Source of the DNA: Corynebacterium sp. P4-C1
GTDB taxonomy: Bacteria > Actinomycetota > Actinomycetes > Mycobacteriales > Mycobacteriaceae
Direction of reading: 5' to 3'
DNA: 64,000 bases
NCBI RefSeq assembly: GCF_030503595.1
Contig: NZ_CP129966.1
Span: 1,798,001 to 1,862,000, forward strand
Part shown: one piece after another, positions 37,980 through 46,207 of the stretch
Layout of the letters: each line of letters starts with the position of its first letter
Position numbering within the stretch: position 1 is the stretch's first letter
Made by a program: the position numbers and the translations under genes
The notes under the pieces: model-generated
Database searches by the model: none
Seen by the model: the letters and a program-made list of their open reading frames with translations, nothing else
Told to the model about the DNA's origin: nothing

Positions 37980-39587
37980 GTGACAATCTTCCTTGTCGTT
38001 ATCGGCCTCCTCCTTGCCACCACTCTTGTCGCCGCGATCGGCGAACGGACGGGCTTGCCGTGGTCTGCACTGCTCACCATCGTGGTCGCCCCGGTGCTGT
38101 TCATCCCAGGCATCGAGACGGTGAGCTTGGACACTGAGCTGATCCTGCCGGTGTTCCTGCCGCCCTTGTTGTGGTCTTTGGCCCGCCGCACGAGTTGGGC
38201 CATGATCCGTGCTCAAGTACACGTCGTGCTTGTGATGTCGGTGGTGCTGGTCTTTCTCACTGTCGCGGCATTGACGGCGACGGCGATGTGGCTCATGCCC
38301 GGTATTGGTCTTGCAGGGGCGATGGTTCTAGCGGCGGCGATTGCCCCGCCCGACCCAGTGGCTGTTGACGCGGTGGCGGGGCCTGCGGGCATTCCCAAAC
38401 GCATCACCGGCACTTTGCAGACAGAAGGCCTGTTCAATGACGCGGCCTCCATCGTCGCATTCAACGTGGCGCTCGGCGCCCTAGTCGCTGGGGGCGAGGT
38501 CGATTTCGGCGAAGGGTTCCTTAAATTCCTCTACTCTGCTGCCGCCGCCGTGATTATCGGGCTATTGGCAGGCCGTTTGGCGGCAATGTTTGTCAACACC
38601 GTTCCCGATTCAGTCATTCGGACTGCTTTCACGTGGGTGCTTCCCTTCGCAATCTTCGTCGCCGCCGAGGAAATTCATGCATCGGGTGTTATCGCAATCG
38701 TGATCGCCGCGGTTGAAATGTCATCACGTGCATCGTTCACCGCCGAGGACCGCCTCTCCGGTCAGTCGTTCTGGGAGACGGTGGAATTGCTGTTCACCGG
38801 TGTCGCTTTCGGACTCATCGGGATGAGTGTGCGCGACGCGATTGACACTGCCGGGACCAAAGTCATGGAAGCTATCCTCATCGGACTCGCGCTCTCCGCC
38901 GTCGCGTTCGTTGTGCGTTTCGCCTGCATGTGGGTGCTCTACCAGTTCAAGAAACGGATGAAACGGACTGACGTTGCCCCGCTGCGGTTGCAGGAAGTGC
39001 TGCTTATGACCTGGGCGGGCATGCGCGGCTTGGTCACCTTGGCGCTCGTTCTATCGATTCCCGCCGGAACAACCCTGTACCACCACGAATTCTCCGTCAT
39101 TGCGCTCAGCGTGCTCACCTTCACAATGGTCATCCCCGGTCTACTTCTGCCCTGGCTGGTGGGCAAACTCGACCTAGACTCCGGACCGGACGCGCAAGGC
39201 GACCGGGTCAACGCCGAACTCAATCGGCGGGTGTACGTGGCCGCCCGAAAAGCTGTGCAGCAACATGGCTCCGAGTACGCGCCCGAAGCCTACGACATGG
39301 TCCAAGAGTGGCTGAATCTAATGGCGGAGAAGCGGCATGTGGATCCGGAGGGGTCGAAGGAGCGTCGAAAAGCGTTTGCTCAAGCTCGGCAGGCTGCCGC
39401 TGATATGCAACGCGTTGCGCTTGAGGCGGCAACCGCGGAGATGCAGCAAGCCCGCCGGGAGCGGCGCTACAACCCCGCGGACGTGGATGCCGTGCTCGAC
39501 GAGATCGACCGGATGGTCATCGCGAGTGAGCGGGACGCTTTCGCGTCTCCGGGGCAGATGATCGCCCGGCGAGACCCCATGCAGTGA
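37980..39587 (+). CDS. CPA1-family Na+/H+ antiporter (NhaP type)
   Basis: The 535-residue protein has twelve or so membrane segments. The transport core has AIAPPDPVAVDAVAG, with the two-residue Asp-Pro motif, and the FNDAASIVAFN segment typical of CPA1 exchangers. A charged cytoplasmic C-terminal tail of about 130 residues may be regulatory. The GTG start at 37980 has TACCAT 6 bases upstream. Its 3' end overlaps the convergent broken glycosyltransferase gene by 71 bases. Confidence 0.88.
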   Translation: MTIFLVVIGLLLATTLVAAIGERTGLPWSALLTIVVAPVLFIPGIETVSLDTELILPVFLPPLLWSLARRTSWAMIRAQVHVVLVMSVVLVFLTVAALTATAMWLMPGIGLAGAMVLAAAIAPPDPVAVDAVAGPAGIPKRITGTLQTEGLFNDAASIVAFNVALGALVAGGEVDFGEGFLKFLYSAAAAVIIGLLAGRLAAMFVNTVPDSVIRTAFTWVLPFAIFVAAEEIHASGVIAIVIAAVEMSSRASFTAEDRLSGQSFWETVELLFTGVAFGLIGMSVRDAIDTAGTKVMEAILIGLALSAVAFVVRFACMWVLYQFKKRMKRTDVAPLRLQEVLLMTWAGMRGLVTLALVLSIPAGTTLYHHEFSVIALSVLTFTMVIPGLLLPWLVGKLDLDSGPDAQGDRVNAELNRRVYVAARKAVQQHGSEYAPEAYDMVQEWLNLMAEKRHVDPEGSKERRKAFAQARQAAADMQRVALEAATAEMQQARRERRYNPADVDAVLDEIDRMVIASERDAFASPGQMIARRDPMQ

Positions 39588-40772
39588 TGATGAACGGCAG
39601 GGCCATGAACATGAAGCCCGGCATGTGCTTGACCATTTCGTCGATCGTAGCGTTGCCGGTAGCGGGCCATGTCGGGTTTGCCACAGTGAAGAGCAGTGCC
39701 AGGACGGTGAGCGGCCAATGCATGGGGGAGTGTGGGCGGCGCACAGTGAGAACGAAGGGGATGAACCAGATCGCGTAGTAGTTCTGCATCAGCCCGCTGA
39801 CCATGAAGCCGCCGGCGAAGCACACGGCGATCGCCGTGAAGCTGAACATCACCGGGTCGATTTCCTTCCAGCGTTAGAGCGTGACGACGGCCGCCAGTGT
39901 CCCCATGAGCGTCAACACCGTCAGTGCCGTCACCGTCGCATCTGACCAGCCGTGCACGATGGCGAGCCCGCCAATGGAATCGTTGAACCGGGGACGGGGT
40001 TCGCTCAAATAGGGGACGAGGTTGGTGAAAAACAGTTCGGGCTCGTCGATGGTGAACCAGCCGATGGCGAATGTGACGATGGCGACCAGCGCCGCCACAG
40101 CGACGACGGCGACTTGGGCGAACGCCAGCGACACGATGAACAGCACACCGAACTGGGGCTTGATCGACACCGCGATACCTGCGATGATTCCGGCGGCGCA
40201 CGCCTCCGGGCGGTTGAAGTGGCCCCTCCAGCCGACACCTTTTTCACGCAGTCGCAGTGAAAACCACACGAACAACACCTCGAGCAGCAGCATGAAACCG
40301 TTGATATTGGTCAGCGCTAACGTCCACTGGACCGGCTCCGGGGTGATGAAGAAGAAGGACACGGTAAGCGGAAACGCGACGTGGAACCAGCGGCGGGAGA
40401 CCATCCACGACGCCAATGCGATCGCGCCGATGATCGATGCCGCGCCCAAGTACGCCATCACGGCACGGGCCATGGACTCGGTGGGGAACAGCGCTACCGG
40501 TGAGATCAGGACGGTGCCTGCCGGACTGTAGAGATAGTGCGGCATGTCGATCGTGTAGTCCGAGTTGAAGACCGGTTCGCTCGCGAAGTACTTGTTTGCA
40601 GCGCTCCAGATCGGCGTGAAGTCCGTTTCCGGGTTCTCTAGCGGGAACATGAACGCCGAACGGAGCAGGACAAAACCCATCAGCGTGTAGAGCAGCGGGA
40701 TTGCTTCTCGACGGACCGGGTTGGCCGCGGCCGTGGTGGAGCGCCGCTTCGTGGGGAGTCGTCGATAAACAC
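39517..40772 (-). pseudogene. GT87-type membrane glycosyltransferase, broken by a stop and probably a frameshift
   Basis: The frame encodes a multi-spanning mannosyl- or arabinosyl-transferase-like protein of the GT87 (DUF2029) type. N-terminal NPETDFTPIWSAAN carries the Asp expected near the first loop, and the membrane helices continue to the C-terminus (MPGFMFMALPFIITAWG). TAA at 39876-39874 interrupts the frame after VVTL, and translation continues in the same frame with RWKEIDPVMF. The body frame has no good start codon. A GTG at 40772 with TAATCT 7 bases upstream is in another frame, so a frameshift between 40772 and 40680 is also likely. It neighbours glf and the arabinogalactan genes, so an envelope glycan role was probable. 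Confidence 0.75.
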
Positions 40773-40789
40773 AGCCGGGAGATTAGCAC

Positions 40790-41098
40790 GTCAAAACGGC
40801 GCGGCCGGCCGAGAAAAAATGACCGTAAGGTTAACAGCAGCGTTCGCTTAATGGCGCTAAAGTTAACGAACTGTGAACCTAGGTTCCGGGGTCGCGTTCT
40901 TGCTAATTATATTCATGCAGAAAGAGCTGCTCAAACGGGTCATACTTATTCAAGAAAGGCCAATACTTGTTGTTCACCAACTATCTGATAAAGTTAACTC
41001 CAGGTTAACAACAAGCGAAAGCTTGAAACCTTGCCCCGGGGTACCCCTCGGGCGCACCTTCAATTTCATGGCAATCAGAAACACGAAAGGAGGATGCC
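40790..41098. other. Non-coding AT-rich region with GTTAAC copies
   Basis: This stretch of about 300 bases is lower in GC than its surroundings. It holds four GTTAAC hexamers (40830, 40862, 40993, 41004) and the 12-base palindrome GAACCTAGGTTC (40875-40886). A GTG-initiated frame across it has no coding character. It ends in the strong ribosome binding site of the next gene and may be a promoter region controlled by a dyad-binding protein. Confidence 0.6.
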
Positions 41099-41332
41099 AT
41101 GATCGCAATCAACAATATTTCCAAGGACCTGCACGCTCGGTTCGATGAGGAGCTCGGCGCACACGTCGTCGAGACGATCTTCCGCGACATCTTGAGCGAG
41201 CACCTGCAGCGGGCGGACGTTACCGATTGGGTTCCTGTTCTCGCCGGCCGCGACGCAGCTGAAAAGCTCGCGCGCTTCGCAGACGGCACCCTCGATTCCG
41301 GTGAAATCTCCGGGTCTCTGATTGCCGCATAA
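41099..41332 (+). CDS. Small helical protein with three-helix-bundle dimerisation-like domain
   Basis: The 77-residue protein is predicted all-helical: VVETIFRDILSEHL, VTDWVPVLAGRDAAEKLARF, then a short C-terminus. The IxDFVPVLxERxAxxRL pattern is that of the three-helix-bundle dimerisation family of small actinobacterial proteins, sometimes fused to phosphatases or arsenate reductases; function of this free form is unknown. The strong AAAGGAGG at 41086-41093 supports the start, unlike most neighbours, which look leaderless. An IS element lies 48 bases downstream, inside the T-tract of its terminator. Confidence 0.75.
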   Translation: MIAINNISKDLHARFDEELGAHVVETIFRDILSEHLQRADVTDWVPVLAGRDAAEKLARFADGTLDSGEISGSLIAA

Positions 41333-41346
41333 CGCGGTCCGAATCT

Positions 41347-41379
41347 GCCCCGCCCCAGGAGTGTCCTGGTGCGGGGCTT
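41347..41379 (+). terminator. Terminator whose T-tract is split by an IS insertion
   Basis: GCCCCGCCCCAGGA and TCCTGGTGCGGGGC form a stem of 14 with one mismatch, ending at 41377, followed by CTT of the original T-tract. The IS3-family element begins at 41380, and the rest of the T-tract (CTTTTTG) is found after its right end at 42684. The uninterrupted site would have read GGGGCTTTTTG. Confidence 0.8.
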
Positions 41380-41403
41380 TGAAGTGTCCTGGGTTTAGTT
41401 CCG
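41380..41403 (+). repeat. IS3-family left terminal inverted repeat
   Basis: The 24-base end begins TGAAGTGTCC. It matches the complement of the right end with about four mismatches. Confidence 0.85.
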
Positions 41404-41429
41404 ATCATTTCTAGAGAAGGATTGGAATC

Positions 41430-41747
41430 ATGCCAAGGAAGTACAGTGACGAGTTCAAGGCCAAGGCAGTGCGTTTGGCTGAGGACCTCGTTGAGCTCGA
41501 AGGGTGTTCGAAATGGGGTGCAGCCGTAGAGATCGGTGAAAAGCTCGGCATTCCAGCGCACACGCTCAACGATTGGCTGAAGCCGAATATGGTCTCATCC
41601 GATGTTGAGATTGGCGCCGGCGAGTCAACGGCTGACGAACTGAAGCGGCTGCGGAAAGAGATTAAGGAGCTACGCAGGGCTAATGAGATCTTGAAAACCG
41701 CGTCAGCTTTTTTCGCGGCGGAACTCGACCGTCCCACCAGAAGATGA
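41430..41747 (+). CDS. IS3-family transposase OrfA
   Basis: The 105-residue protein has a helix-turn-helix region (MPRKYSDEFKAKAVRLAEDL and HTLNDWLKP) and a leucine-zipper-like C-terminus (ELKRLRKEIKELRRANEILK), as usual for OrfA. The start codon at 41430 has AGAGAAGG upstream. A slippery T TTT TTC heptamer lies at 41708-41714, so the protein could be made as an OrfAB fusion by a -1 frameshift. The ATGA overlap also permits independent OrfB translation. Confidence 0.9.
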   Translation: MPRKYSDEFKAKAVRLAEDLVELEGCSKWGAAVEIGEKLGIPAHTLNDWLKPNMVSSDVEIGAGESTADELKRLRKEIKELRRANEILKTASAFFAAELDRPTRR

Positions 41748-42658
41748 TCGAATACATCGATGCGTATCGCGATCGCTTCGGGGTCGAGGCTATCTGTCGC
41801 ACATTGAAAAAGACAGAATGTGGGTTCATCACCTCTCGCGGTTACCGAGCAGCGAAAACACGAGCACCGTCGGCGAGAAGTTTGTCAGATGCGCTGCTTA
41901 TTCCTGAATTGGTGAGGGTCTACGAGGACAACTTCAGCGTCTACGGGATCCGCAAGATGTGGAAGGCCATGCAGCGCGCCGGCTGGAACATCGGTCGTGA
42001 TCAGACCGCGCGTTTGATGAAGCAAGCTGGCATTTACGGCCGCAGGCGTGGCCGCACACCGATGACAACGCTTCGGGCCAACGTGCCAGATTGCCGCCCT
42101 GACCTGGTCAACCGTGATTTCACTGCCCCCGCACCGCACCGGTTGTGGGTCGCTGACATTACCTATGTACGCACCTTGTCTGGTTTTGCCTACACCGCGT
42201 TTATCACCGATGTGTACTCCAGAAAGATCGTCGGTGTCGCGACCCGGGCGAGCATGCGTACCGATGAACTGCCGCTGGAGGCCTTTGAGCACGCCCTGTA
42301 TCACGCTGGTGATCTTCGCTCAGAAGGGCTTGTCCACCACAGTGACCGCGGCTCGCAGTATGTGTCGATCCGTTACGGTGAAGCGCTCGCCCAGGCCGGT
42401 ATCGATCCGTCTGTCGGCACCGTTGGCGACTCCTATGACAACGCGTTGGCTGAAACGGTCAACGGGCTCTACAAAACAGAGCTGATTTATCCCCACCGGC
42501 CGTGGGCATCGGTCGGTGAAGTCGAGATTGCCACCCTTCGCTGGGTGCACTGGTGGAACAACCAGCGACTTCATCAATCCCTAGGATATATCACTCCACA
42601 GGAGATGGAGGACGCTTACTATCAACGATCAGGCGCTCAAACGTTGGGCGTTAAATAA
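41744..42658 (+). CDS. IS3-family transposase OrfB (DDE integrase domain)
   Basis: The 304-residue protein has the DDE catalytic triad: LWVADITYVRT (first Asp), VHHSDRGSQYVS (second Asp) and DSYDNALAETVNGLYK (Glu). It carries an HTH_21 region (SVYGIRKMWKAM) ahead of the integrase core. The ATG start overlaps the OrfA stop by 4 bases (ATGA). The catalytic residues are all intact, so the element should be mobile if the frameshift or reinitiation works. Confidence 0.94.
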   Translation: MIEYIDAYRDRFGVEAICRTLKKTECGFITSRGYRAAKTRAPSARSLSDALLIPELVRVYEDNFSVYGIRKMWKAMQRAGWNIGRDQTARLMKQAGIYGRRRGRTPMTTLRANVPDCRPDLVNRDFTAPAPHRLWVADITYVRTLSGFAYTAFITDVYSRKIVGVATRASMRTDELPLEAFEHALYHAGDLRSEGLVHHSDRGSQYVSIRYGEALAQAGIDPSVGTVGDSYDNALAETVNGLYKTELIYPHRPWASVGEVEIATLRWVHWWNNQRLHQSLGYITPQEMEDAYYQRSGAQTLGVK

Positions 42659-42659
42659 G

Positions 42660-42683
42660 CGGAACGAAAACCAGGACGCTTCA
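42660..42683 (+). repeat. IS3-family right terminal inverted repeat
   Basis: The last 24 bases end ...GGACGCTTCA and are followed by the target duplication CTT. Confidence 0.85.
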
Positions 42684-42694
42684 CTTTTTGCTCT

Positions 42695-43930
42695 CTATGC
42701 CTTTACTGGTTCGCGGGAATCAGCGAAGTTATCGGTGTCCGCCCAGTCCTCGACGGGCGGGCGGGGGATCAGCGAATCATCGCGCCGCGTCATGGAGTGG
42801 TTATCCGAAATATAGGCGGAACCGTCGCCCATGAAGAAGCAGATCTGCTTGCCATGCCGCTCGATGAGTGCCCAGCCGTCCGTGACTAGCGAATGACATG
42901 CGCTGCACAAAGGGATCAGATTGTCCAAGTCAGTCTTTCCACCGTCTGCCCATTCCTTCATGTGGTGGATTTCAATGAAGCGGGTGTGCGTGCAGCCGGG
43001 CATTGCACACTGGTGGCCCCACATCGTCATCAGCGCGTTGACCTGCGCGTCAGTGGCGAAACGCTGTGCGCGGCCGACGTTGAGGATGAGTCCGGAGCTA
43101 TCACAGACGTTGAGGCGGCTCATGCCATTGGCGACGAGGTTCGCCAGCGCCGCGGAAGGAACCTTCGGCGCCGCCGGCATGTAGGCGTGGCCGTCTGCGT
43201 TCAGCACGATGTTGACGTGCGCGCCAGGAGTGCGCAGCGTGTTCGTCGCCTTGGTGCGCACCATGTTCACGATGCCCATGAAGGACTGCAGGAGCGAACG
43301 GCCGATCGGCATGCCGTAGCCGGACACCGTCTGGCGGGCGGGCCGGGTTTCTTCGGCGGCGGCCTGCTGCTCGGCGTGATCCTGCTCGTAATAGGCCATT
43401 TCTCCGATCTTCAGTGCGGCTTTGAAGCAGCTTCCCTCCGTCCCGCTCATGACCCCTTCAACGGCCACGTCGCCATTGGGGAGGTCCTTGACGCGCAGGT
43501 AGCGCTCGGGTTGCTCCTCTTTAGGCTCCTTAGCGTCGTGGCCGGCGAGATACTTCTTCATCTGTTCGTGGCCGAGTTCCTTGGCCAGTTCGACGAGTTC
43601 AACCTCGTTGTCGGTGGTGAGGTACTTCAGCAGCAGGCGGACCGTGGAGTAATCGATCTCAGCGGCGCGGAATGCGTCCATGAGGAAGGTGAAATGCACG
43701 GCCTGTTTGGCGACGCGCAGCCATTCGTAAGCGGTGGAGAAGGCGATGCCGAATTCGCGGACGAGCCAGGACGAAGTGGAGGAAGCGCCGAAGGTCTTGG
43801 CGAATTCATTGACATCAAAGTCGTAGATCAGTTGGAGCAGCTCAGCCTTGCTCTTAGTTAGCGACTGCACGAGATATCGGATTCGGTCGACGAGGAGGAT
43901 TACGTCTTTATCATATTTGAGAGTACGCAT
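42695..43930 (-). CDS. DUF222/13E12-type HNH endonuclease
   Basis: The 411-residue protein has an N-terminal DUF222-type helical region and a C-terminal HNH nuclease domain. The latter reads CAMPGCTHTRFIEIHHMKEWADGGKTDLDNLIPLCSACH, with zinc-binding cysteines in CxxxxC and CxxC positions and catalytic histidines in IHHM. Proteins of this 13E12-repeat family are numerous in corynebacteria and mycobacteria and often linked to mobile regions; the biological target is unknown. It lies 12 bases from the IS3 element's right end. Start ATG 43930 has GCAGGTAG upstream. Confidence 0.87.
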   Translation of the reverse strand: MRTLKYDKDVILLVDRIRYLVQSLTKSKAELLQLIYDFDVNEFAKTFGASSTSSWLVREFGIAFSTAYEWLRVAKQAVHFTFLMDAFRAAEIDYSTVRLLLKYLTTDNEVELVELAKELGHEQMKKYLAGHDAKEPKEEQPERYLRVKDLPNGDVAVEGVMSGTEGSCFKAALKIGEMAYYEQDHAEQQAAAEETRPARQTVSGYGMPIGRSLLQSFMGIVNMVRTKATNTLRTPGAHVNIVLNADGHAYMPAAPKVPSAALANLVANGMSRLNVCDSSGLILNVGRAQRFATDAQVNALMTMWGHQCAMPGCTHTRFIEIHHMKEWADGGKTDLDNLIPLCSACHSLVTDGWALIERHGKQICFFMGDGSAYISDNHSMTRRDDSLIPRPPVEDWADTDNFADSREPVKA

Positions 43931-44053
43931 GTATCTACCTGCCGTTTTGTGGTTTGTTTTGGTGGTTGAATGAACTGTACAAAACGGGGTGAACCATGGA
44001 ACCTGGTCGGACCTTTCGTCCTGTGGATAACTCCTTCGACGATGGGCCGGACA

Positions 44054-44076
44054 CTATGCGCTGCATAGTTCCTGCG
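44054..44076 (+). repeat. 23-base repeat, copy 1
   Basis: The sequence begins with CTATGCGCTGCATAG, a perfect 6-bp dyad with 3-base centre, and continues TTCCTGCG. An identical copy lies 98 bases downstream, both in the same orientation. Confidence 0.9.
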
Positions 44077-44151
44077 CTTTTGCGGGTGGTGGAGGTGATA
44101 GCGGTAAGGGGCGCTGAAATCAGGTGCACGTGTCGTCGATAAGCATGCGCG

Positions 44152-44174
44152 CTATGCGCTGCATAGTTCCTGCG
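44152..44174 (+). repeat. 23-base repeat, copy 2
   Basis: This is identical to copy 1 over all 23 bases and ends 47 bases before the glfT2 start. It follows a G/C-rich GCATGCGCG stretch that adds a partial dyad upstream. Confidence 0.9.
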
Positions 44175-44221
44175 GTTTTCAGCGTGTATTACGGTCCTGG
44201 CCCCGCGCGCCGGGGAATGGC

Positions 44222-46207
44222 ATGTCGGTGGCAGCTATTACGCTTGAGGCCGTGAATGACATGAAAGCTGTCGATGTCCTGCAACGCATTCTGCTGCCCC
44301 GGAAGGGTGAGCCGCACGATGTGCGAATGCTCTACCTGATCGAGTCGGAGCAGAACACACAGCGTGTGAGCTGGCCGGACCGTTCGCGTGTGAGTGTGCC
44401 GGAAGGCGCAGAGGTCTCGTTCCAGACCTACTTCAACGCGTTCCCCGCCTCCTATTGGCGGCGCTGGTCACAGCTGGACACGGTGGTGCTGGCCATGGAT
44501 GTGGAAGGCGCGGCGACGATCTCGGTGTACCGCTCAAAGCACGACGGCACCCGCATCTCGGTGCTCAACGTCGATGCGGCCGATGAGCGGGTGGAGATTC
44601 CGTTGCCGCTGCGCAATTTCGAGGACGGCGGCTGGCTCTGGTTCGATGTGACGACGGAGACGGGGCAGGGGGAGACGTCGATAAGCAATGCTGGCTGGTA
44701 CGCGCCGTGCGCGCCGGGCGAACAGACGCTGCCGGACGGCACGACGATCGCGCCTGCAGAGAAGAAGGTCGCCGTGGGCATCCCCACTTTCAACCGCCCG
44801 CGCGACGCGGTCAATGCGCTGCATGCGCTGGCGGAGGACCCGCTGGTCCTGGGGGCAATCACGGATGTGCTCATGCCGGACCAGGGCAACCAGCACCCGG
44901 CGGATGAGCCGGACTTCGCGGAGGCGGAGGATAAGCTCGGCGGCCGGTTGAAGATTTTCAGTCAGGGCAACCTAGGCGGATCCGGCGGCTACTCCCGCAT
45001 CATGTACGAGGCGCTGCACCAGACGGATGCGCCGTTCATCTTGTACATGGACGACGATATTGCCATCGAGCCAGACTCGATTCTGCGCGCGGTACAGGCG
45101 GCACGGTATGCGAAAAGTCCGATCCTGGTGGGCGGTCAGATGCTCAACCTGCAGGATCGCAGCCAGCTGCGCACCTCCGGCGAGCAGGTCAACCGCGCCG
45201 ACTTCATGTGGGGCGCGGCGCCGCACGCGGTGTACGACCACGACTTTGCCAAGTATCCGCTGGGCTACCTGGGCACCCAGGAAGAAGAGCTCGACCCGCG
45301 TAAGATCACGTCGCGCGCGTTGCACAGGCGTATCGACGTCGAGTTCAACGGCTGGTGGATGTGCCTCTTCCCGCGCGTCGTCGCGGAGCGGATGGGGCTG
45401 CCGCTGCCGCTGTTCATCAAGTGGGACGACACCGAGTACTCATTGCGCGCAGGGAAAGCGGGCTTTCCGACGGTCACCTGGCCGGGCGCCGCCATCTGGC
45501 ACATGGCCTGGGCGGACAAGGACGACGCGATCGACTGGCAGGCGTATTTCCACCTGCGCAACCGCCTCATCGTGGCGTCGATGTACCACGACGGCGACCC
45601 GAATGGCCTGCTCAAGTCCATGCTGAAGTCGAGCTACAAGCACATCATGTGTATGGAGTACTCGACGCTGGCGATCCAGATCGAGGCCATGAAGGACTTC
45701 CTCGCTGGCCCGGATCAACTCTTCGACATTCTCGAGTCCTCGCTGCCGCGCATCCAGGGCATCCGCAAGGACTACAGCGACGCTCAGGTCATCGAGTCCG
45801 CGTCCGACCTGCCCGCGCCGACGGGCGCGCCGGGCGTACCCACGCATGTCATCGGTGGGCGCTTGGCCAAGATTAAGAAGATCCCGTGGGCCATCAAGTC
45901 CCTGCGCCACCTGACCAAGGCCGAGGACCGCGCGCACTGGGAGGCGCCACAGCTCAACCTCACGGCCGAGGAGGCGCGCTGGTACACGCTGTCCCGCGTC
46001 GATTCCGCGACGGTGTCCACCGCCGGCGGCACGGGCGTGGCCTTCCGTAAGCGCGATAAGCAGCTGGCCAGCGACTTGCTGGAGGAGACGAAGGCGCTGC
46101 ACAAGCAGATCAAGGAGCAGTGGCCGGGGCTCACCCGCGCATACCGCGAAGCCAAGCCAGAGCTGACCAGCCACGAGAACTGGGAGAAAATCTTCAATGA
46201 GCAATAG
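44222..46207 (+). CDS. glfT2: Galactofuranosyltransferase GlfT2
   Basis: The 661-residue GT2 enzyme polymerises the galactan of arabinogalactan from UDP-galactofuranose. The N-terminal beta-barrel region has SFQTYFNAFPASYWRRW. The GT-A domain has VAVGIPTFNRP, the metal-binding LYMDDDIAIEPDS and the catalytic aspartate in FIKWDDTEYSLRAG, with WHMAWADKDDAIDWQAYF following. These blocks agree closely with mycobacterial GlfT2 as I recall it. The start codon lies close to a GGGGAATGG stretch. It overlaps the phosphatase gene by 11 bases and heads the arabinogalactan operon. Confidence 0.95.
   Translation: MSVAAITLEAVNDMKAVDVLQRILLPRKGEPHDVRMLYLIESEQNTQRVSWPDRSRVSVPEGAEVSFQTYFNAFPASYWRRWSQLDTVVLAMDVEGAATISVYRSKHDGTRISVLNVDAADERVEIPLPLRNFEDGGWLWFDVTTETGQGETSISNAGWYAPCAPGEQTLPDGTTIAPAEKKVAVGIPTFNRPRDAVNALHALAEDPLVLGAITDVLMPDQGNQHPADEPDFAEAEDKLGGRLKIFSQGNLGGSGGYSRIMYEALHQTDAPFILYMDDDIAIEPDSILRAVQAARYAKSPILVGGQMLNLQDRSQLRTSGEQVNRADFMWGAAPHAVYDHDFAKYPLGYLGTQEEELDPRKITSRALHRRIDVEFNGWWMCLFPRVVAERMGLPLPLFIKWDDTEYSLRAGKAGFPTVTWPGAAIWHMAWADKDDAIDWQAYFHLRNRLIVASMYHDGDPNGLLKSMLKSSYKHIMCMEYSTLAIQIEAMKDFLAGPDQLFDILESSLPRIQGIRKDYSDAQVIESASDLPAPTGAPGVPTHVIGGRLAKIKKIPWAIKSLRHLTKAEDRAHWEAPQLNLTAEEARWYTLSRVDSATVSTAGGTGVAFRKRDKQLASDLLEETKALHKQIKEQWPGLTRAYREAKPELTSHENWEKIFNEQ

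Larger units (their letters stand above)
41380..42683 (+). mobile_element. IS3-family insertion sequence, complete, with 3-bp target duplication CTT
   Basis: The element is about 1304 bases. The left end TGAAGTGTCCTGGGTTTAG and the right end (reverse complement TGAAGCGTCCTGGTTTTCG) are imperfect inverted repeats, matching in about 20 of 24 bases. Directly flanking CTT occurs at 41377-41379 and 42684-42686, the 3-base duplication typical of IS3 elements. It carries orfA and orfB in overlapping frames, both intact, so it is probably active or recently active. It lies between two convergent genes. Confidence 0.92.
43931..44221. other. Intergenic region between the HNH gene and glfT2 with two copies of a palindromic repeat
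   Basis: No gene is seen in these 291 bases. Two exact copies of a 23-base sequence containing CTATGC-GCT-GCATAG lie here (44054-44076 and 44152-44174). They probably mark a divergent regulatory region. Confidence 0.7.

Noticed and set aside
40873..41148. A 91-residue GTG-initiated frame in the AT-rich spacer
   Set aside because: It crosses the start of the well-supported gene at 41099 in another frame, lacks a ribosome binding site, and has no coding bias.
44054..44174. CRISPR-like array from two identical repeats
   Set aside because: Only two copies with a spacer-size gap of 75 bases, no further units and no cas genes. A pair of operator sites is a better reading.
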